Below, piece by piece: positions 58,601 to 64,000 of a stretch of DNA of 64,000 bases. Every line of letters starts with the position of its first letter. Within the stretch, counting starts at the first letter, position 1. Under the pieces are notes generated by a model. The model was not told the DNA's origin and did no database searches. It worked only from the letters and a program-made list of their open reading frames with translations. The position numbers and the translations under genes are program-made. This stretch comes from Antitrichia curtipendula (taxonomy: Eukaryota > Streptophyta > Bryopsida > Hypnales > Leucodontaceae). Location of the stretch: the NCBI GenBank assembly GCA_951230915.1, contig OX579640.1, positions 25,734,196-25,798,195 on the forward strand. Reading direction: 5' to 3'.

Positions 58601-61134
58601 GACCATGTGTGGACTTCCATTTTGACTCCCTAAACTTCATCTACTCCAATCCGGCAATACTAAAAAGAGGTGCAAAAATTAAGAATGAACAATGTAGATT
58701 CATTGGACCTCTCCAATCATTTGATTCGTCTCTTCATTGATGATTGCATGGCCGGAAGGTGAACTACTGTTCATGGTTGTTTCGTTGGTCCTAAATAGCA
58801 ATCAAAAGCTGAATCCAACCATTTTGCAACGTCAAAAGTGCAACAGGAGATCATTATTGGACAGACAATTAAGGCCACCAAAAAAACCATCATCAATTGG
58901 ACAGAAGGAGTTTCGACTTCATGAAGAGGTTTGTTCATTTATTCTTTCCATTCCCAAAATGGTGTACATTGTTGTTTTTTAATCACTAAATGCCCGAGGC
59001 ACCCAAATTTGGTGTTTGCAAAACTTTCAAGTTAAATAAAACCTAACCAAGGTGCTATTTTTAGTAGTTTTAGGTTTAGGGAGTTCTTCTTGAAGTCCAA
59101 TTTTAGCACCAAAAATCCGATCTTGAAAATAAATGAAAGTCATTTTTCTATGCAAGATTTTGTGCAAGGGTACCCAGTGCAATCTTGACTTCCCTTAGTG
59201 TTGAGAGCTTTTGAAAATGAGCCTCAAATACACTAGATCTTGGAGAAAAAATCTCATTCAAAATTCATTTGAAATAATTGGAGAGAAAGTTTTAAGAAGC
59301 CGTAAATTGATTGGGGTTATATAAATGAGGCCCTTTAATCTCATATTTTTTGGTCACAAACTTTTTAGATATGATTTGTGTAAAGAGGATTGAAAGATTT
59401 TTCCAATTTTAGCACCCTCGTGGTCAAACATTATAATCTTTCACTCCATAAGTGATATTGTTTTTGTTTTTTTTCCTATGAGATATCTAACATGTCTAGT
59501 TTGAATTTGTACGGTTACAATTCCAAAAAAATTGATACAAATTATCAAAATGTTGGCATTTTGTTCAATTTAGAACAAATTTCAGGAAGCCCGAAACAAG
59601 CCTTGGGCATTTAGGGGTTAAGCTTTTGAAAGGAATATTTACTGGATGAAATGCACTGTTTAAAACATTCATCATGGAAGGATTAGATAGCTAAAGATAT
59701 GAAGATTGAGAAGCCTAAAATGATCATTGTGTTTGCTCAATATAACAAATTGTAGGCTATGCAATAAATTTTAGTTTTGGGTGTGCATATACTAAAGCAA
59801 CTATTTTTGAAAGTATTTTGACTCGACTTCCTCCATCTACACATTCATGGTATTTTAATTCTCAAATCTTGAACAAATATACAAAGGTAGCATGATTGAA
59901 AAGAAGATACTTCTGCATAAATTTACTTCTACGTACAAGTTTGAGCACAAACTCTAGAAAGGACCCTTTGTAATGATGATTAAATTTTGGAAAAGTCTTG
60001 TGCAAAGTTCTCGTTGCCATGTGAAAAAAAATTCCATTGCGTTAGAAAACATATCACTTGGATATTAACCCTAAAAGTTAGAAAGCTAGGTTCAGAATTT
60101 GAAGTACCTTCATAAAGATATTGACAAATGTGTTATATGATCAAATCAATGTTTATTTTGGAATGAACAAAGTACCGTACGTAAATATAAATAAATAAAT
60201 ATATACATATATGTACATTGAAATATTACACTTAAAGGAAGAGCTTTGAAATGATTCAAAAGATAAATATAGGAACTTAGGAAAACATAAAGAAATCGGT
60301 TTTAAATGATGATAGGGAAAAAAATGACAAGTAAAAAAATCTAACAATCCAAAAATATATTAACAGTTTTAAGAATCATAAATAATATCATGAAAATGAA
60401 TAAATTTCAAACACACTGTTGTCGTATCTTTTCATCATATTGCCATTAAAGAATAGTAAAAACATGGTTTGTGAATCTTAAATATGTTTGGTGTAAATAA
60501 TAAAATGATGAAATAATATAGTTAACTTTCTATTTTTGTTTCTGTTGGCTAGGTACATTGGTTAATAATTTTTAGGTATTCGATTAAACAAAATTTAGTG
60601 TACTTAAAACACATTCAGCAAATACCTTTTCACCACTAATCAAACATTGATACACATAAGTACTAGATAATTTTGATAACTTTCTCAATAAGAAACTAGA
60701 AATACATTTATTTATTTATAAATTACACATAAATTTGAAATCTGTATATACATAAATACAAATATAATTATTAAAATATAAAATTAAATTGATCAAACTC
60801 TCTGAAGTAAATGAATATTTATAGTTTCATTCATTTTTTCTTAAAACTACAAACATTTAATGCCATAAGAATGTTAAGGAGGTACAGTTCAGTCATTGTG
60901 TATTATTTATTTGTAAGATTATACTAATGAATAATAAACTCATCTTGCAAATGTAGGATTTTCTTGAGAAAGGTCTATTGAGAAAATTAAAAAAGTTTTC
61001 AAATGGAGACTATTAATTAACCCCAAAATGCCCAAGCATTTTCCAATGTGTTTTGACTATGAAAAAAGAGCATTGGCTTATAGTTATCCCCATTGAAGAA
61101 AATTGTTTTTTTTTCAAAATCTAACTGTATGGAT
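55641..61134. other. Long AT-rich subtelomeric stretch, no gene seen
   Basis: Over 5 kb with only short frames (at most 90 codons) and no recognisable domain. Scattered single telobox motifs occur (for example ~55860 and ~57235). A TA-rich microsatellite (ATAAATAAATATATACATAT) lies at ~60190. Confidence 0.45.
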
Positions 61135-61490
61135 GTTTAGGGTTTAGGGTTTAGGGTTTAGGGTTTAGGGTTACAGGAGTGTCCTATGGCTTTTAGGTAT
61201 TCCTCTGTGTTAGGATTTAGCATTGCTTGTATTCATCAATCTTGGCTAGAATCTCACAAGGAACCCCAAAACCCAAAGCGTTTTTGAAAATTTTAACTTC
61301 TTCGAAACAAAAATTCTAAGGGTTCGAGGAGCTGGTTTAGGGTTTTTAAGGGTTACAGGGGTGTCCTATAGCTATTTTAAGTTTTTAGTTTGATGGGAGT
61401 TTAGCAACTTCTATATACCATTGGAATTACAATCTTACAAGGGTTCCAAAAATCCAAAGCGTTTTCAAAAATTTTATGTTATGTGAAAAC
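61135..61490 (+). repeat. Subtelomeric module, copies 2 and 3
   Basis: Copy 2 (61135-61300): about five TTTAGGG units, then TTACAGGAGTGTCCTATGGC and, further on, CCCAAAGCGTTTTTGAAAAT. Copy 3 (61331-61490): TTTAGGGTTTTTAAGGG, then TTACAGGGGTGTCCTATAGC, ending ATCCAAAGCGTTTTCAAAAA. Both match the module at 5733-5935. Confidence 0.8.
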
Positions 61491-62811
61491 CCTATTCAGG
61501 GTTTTCAACCCCTAAAACCCCGCTAAAAACCCTCACGACAAGCAAATTTCGACCTAGGCATGGCAACCGGACCTGAAAAGCGAGAGCTTGATCAAAGAAG
61601 CCCACAGGAGAATAAGACTCCAGAAATCCATCGAGGATTGTAGCTTTCTACAACGAGTCGCTTGTGTTGAAAACATCAGTGCATGAGTCCGTCGCATGGA
61701 TCGTAACCACTTGCAGAAAGCTCAGAGAGGGTCTATCGATAACAGTTGAGGATTAAGCTAGTGTTTATAAACCACAACCAGGAACAGTTTGCATCGTGAG
61801 TCCATCACACCACAGGTCCACCATCTGCATCCTTGATGACATATTCAATCCCCACTCTGCATCATTTGACAAGCATAAGTGATTCAATCTTTAACATAGC
61901 AAAGAAATATAAACTTTGCCTAGAATTGAATAGAATCAACCATTTATCGTGAACGGAAAAATAGACAGTAAAACCAAACCAAACCAGAAAGCAAAACCAA
62001 CTAGAAACCAAACCATGCCCAACACAAATCACCAAAGAAATGAGAAGATTAGAGTAGCATTTACACAAAGAAAGGTTCAACCTCCTTTGGGTTAAATCAC
62101 AGCAGTAGAGGGGTGGTCAATCCTGCAACAAACCGAAACCGGATGGCGGCCGCCTATTCTTCCGTCTCAATTCCACCCAAAGTTGTGACTTTATTCACCA
62201 ACTACAAACATCAATGACATTGAATCATACATTTGATTAGACAATAAAAATCTAAGCTGAGCTTATGGACCTATTGCAAACACACAAGCTCAAACGGTGC
62301 ACAACAGCTAAAGTTGTCATACGCAATATTTTGGGACTTTATTGCGGTTCTGAATACTCCACGATTGGTACTAGGGGCTCTATGGAGAGCTGCGGTTTTG
62401 GTGGTATTTACAACTCCAACCACGAATTTTCTTTTAGGCTTTTGATTATTTTCATTATTGTACTCGAACAGCAAATTCGTCACTTTGGTAGTGAATGTTT
62501 AATTTGAGTCAAAAATAATATATTGTACTTTAAAAGATATGAATTTTTGAAATTCAACATTGAGTTGAAAAAATTCGAAAAAATTCAAAATCCATCTCTC
62601 ATGATTTCAAATACTACTTCCTACCGGAAGCACTGGAAGCGTATTTGCCATGTCAGCCATGTCATGACGAGTGTACAAGATCTTTATACGAGCAAGGTGA
62701 AAGGAGGTAAAAGCAACCTATGCAAAATACATAAATTGAGGATTAGAAGGAGCTCGACCACTCATAGTTAAGTCCAAGCAAAATTCTGTTTAGGGTGGAA
62801 TTTTGGACCTT
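61491..62811. other. Telomere-proximal unique DNA, no gene seen
   Basis: GC content is a little higher at 61500-61860 and 62130-62170, but I find no coding exon. The short frames at 62265-62507 and 62523-62771 have no recognisable domain. Confidence 0.35.
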
Positions 62812-64000
62812 GTTTTTAGGGTTTAGGGTTTTAGGGTTTAGGGTTTAGGGTTTAGGGTTTAGGGTTTAGGGTTTAGGGTTTTAGGGTTTAGGGTTTAGGG
62901 TTTAGGGTTTAGGGTTTAGGGTTTAGGGTTTAGGGTTTAGGGTTTAGGGTTTAGGGTTTAGGGTTTAGGGTTTTAGGGTTTAGGGTTTAGGGGTTTAGGG
63001 TTTGGGGTTTAGGGTTTAGGGTTTAGGGTTTAGGGTTTAGGGTTTAGGGTTTAGGGTTTAGGGTTTAGGGTTTAGGGTTTAGGGTTTTAGGGTTTAGGGT
63101 TTAGGGTTTAGGGTTTAGGGTTTAGGGTTTAGGGTTTAGGGTTTAGGGTTTAGGGTTTAGGGTTTAGGGTTTAGGGTTTAGGGTTTAGGGTTTAGGGTTT
63201 AGGGTTTAGGGTTTAGGGTTTAGGGTTTAGGGTTTAGGGTTTAGGGTTTAGGGTTTAGGGTTTAGGGTTTAGGGTTTAGGGTTTAGGGTTTAGGGTTTAG
63301 GGTTTAGGGTTTAGGGTTTAGGGTTTAGGGTTTAGGGTTTAGGGTTTAGGGTTTAGGGTTTAGGGTTTAGGGTTTAGGGTTTAGGGTTTAGGGTTTAGGG
63401 TTTAGGGTTTAGGGTTTAGGGTTTAGGGTTTAGGGTTTAGGGTTTAGGGTTTAGGGTTTAGGGTTTAGGGTTTAGGGTTTAGGGTTTAGGGTTTAGGGTT
63501 TAGGGTTTAGGGTTTAGGGTTTAGGGTTTAGGGTTTAGGGTTTAGGGTTTAGGGTTTAGGGTTTAGGGTTTAGGGTTTAGGGTTTAGGGTTTAGGGTTTA
63601 GGGTTTAGGGTTTAGGGTTTAGGGTTTAGGGTTTAGGGTTTAGGGTTTAGGGTTTAGGGTTTAGGGTTTAGGGTTTAGGGTTTAGGGTTTAGGGTTTAGG
63701 GTTTAGGGTTTAGGGTTTAGGGTTTAGGGTTTAGGGTTTAGGGTTTAGGGTTTAGGGTTTAGGGTTTAGGGTTTAGGGTTTAGGGTTTAGGGTTTAGGGT
63801 TTAGGGTTTAGGGTTTAGGGTTTAGGGTTTAGGGTTTAGGGTTTAGGGTTTAGGGTTTAGGGTTTAGGGTTTAGGGTTTAGGGTTTAGGGTTTAGGGTTT
63901 AGGGTTTAGGGTTTAGGGTTTAGGGTTTAGGGTTTAGGGTTTAGGGTTTAGGGTTTAGGGTTTAGGGTTTAGGGTTTAGGGTTTAGGGTTTAGGGTTTAG
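62812..64000 (+). repeat. Telomere, (TTTAGGG)n
   Basis: About 1.19 kb of plant-type telomere repeat reaches the window edge. TTTTAGGG, TTTAGGGG and TTTGGGG variants are confined to the inner ~300 bp (62812-63100), and the distal part is uniform. The G-rich strand runs 5' to 3' toward the right, as expected at a right-hand chromosome end. True length cannot be judged because the window or assembly ends here. Confidence 0.98.

Noticed and set aside
1..64000. tRNA, rRNA, CRISPR or LTR retrotransposon
   Set aside because: I saw no cloverleaf, rRNA core sequence, spaced palindromic array, or reverse-transcriptase/integrase motifs; weak or decayed copies could be missed by eye.

Overview
This is the end of a plant chromosome. 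The last ~1.2 kb is an uninterrupted TTTAGGG array whose G-rich strand runs toward the right edge, so position 64000 lies in the telomere and the rest is subtelomere. The Arabidopsis-type telomere repeat, spliced genes with GT-AG introns of about 100-250 bp, a plant C-14 sterol reductase, a plant Shaker K+ channel and plant Ca2+-ATPase pieces all indicate a land plant. The protein style and AT-rich low-copy DNA would fit a bryophyte, but the sequence does not settle the lineage.

Layout from left to right: the 3' end of an MCM9 gene (97-1028); AT-rich DNA with a dispersed repeat and an interstitial telomere tract (5.7 kb); then from 6.6 to 19.7 kb a mosaic of partial genes that keep exon-intron structure but are truncated. 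These are an M1 aminopeptidase fragment with an in-frame TGA, a Ca2+-ATPase fragment, an unidentified spliced segment, a prolyl-iminopeptidase-like exon and half a sterol reductase on the minus strand, then a GH31 alpha-glucosidase fragment and a nicalin fragment on the plus strand. Two minisatellites made of facing telobox motifs (AGGGTTT...AAACCCT) lie inside this mosaic.

From 20 to 56 kb are three single-exon members of one protein family (about 391-401 aa; 21.6, 37.2 and 54.4 kb). Each has an N-terminal domain containing W-V-W-E and W-G-P-G-F and a C-terminal Myb-like domain. In one member this is a recognisable telobox Myb (IKDRYRNL); in the other two that helix has diverged. Each start codon is preceded by a tandem repeat array. 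Between them lie a 515-codon intronless ORF of unknown function (26.4-27.9 kb), a partial Shaker K+ channel (31.9-34.5 kb), two elements with terminal inverted repeats, a ~120-bp satellite partly overwritten with telomere repeats (45.3-47.1 kb), and a spliced JmjC protein with two zinc-finger-like motifs and an altered iron-binding triad (47.6-49.7 kb).

From 56 to 62.8 kb I see almost no coding potential. At 61.1-61.5 kb are two further copies of the module that flanks the interstitial telomere tract at 5.7 kb.

The most interesting theme is a telomere-linked one: an amplified family of putative telomere-repeat-binding proteins encoded beside the telomere, in DNA full of telobox repeats. Whether these proteins act on these repeats is inference. 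Family assignments come from recognising conserved motifs by eye; no search was run.
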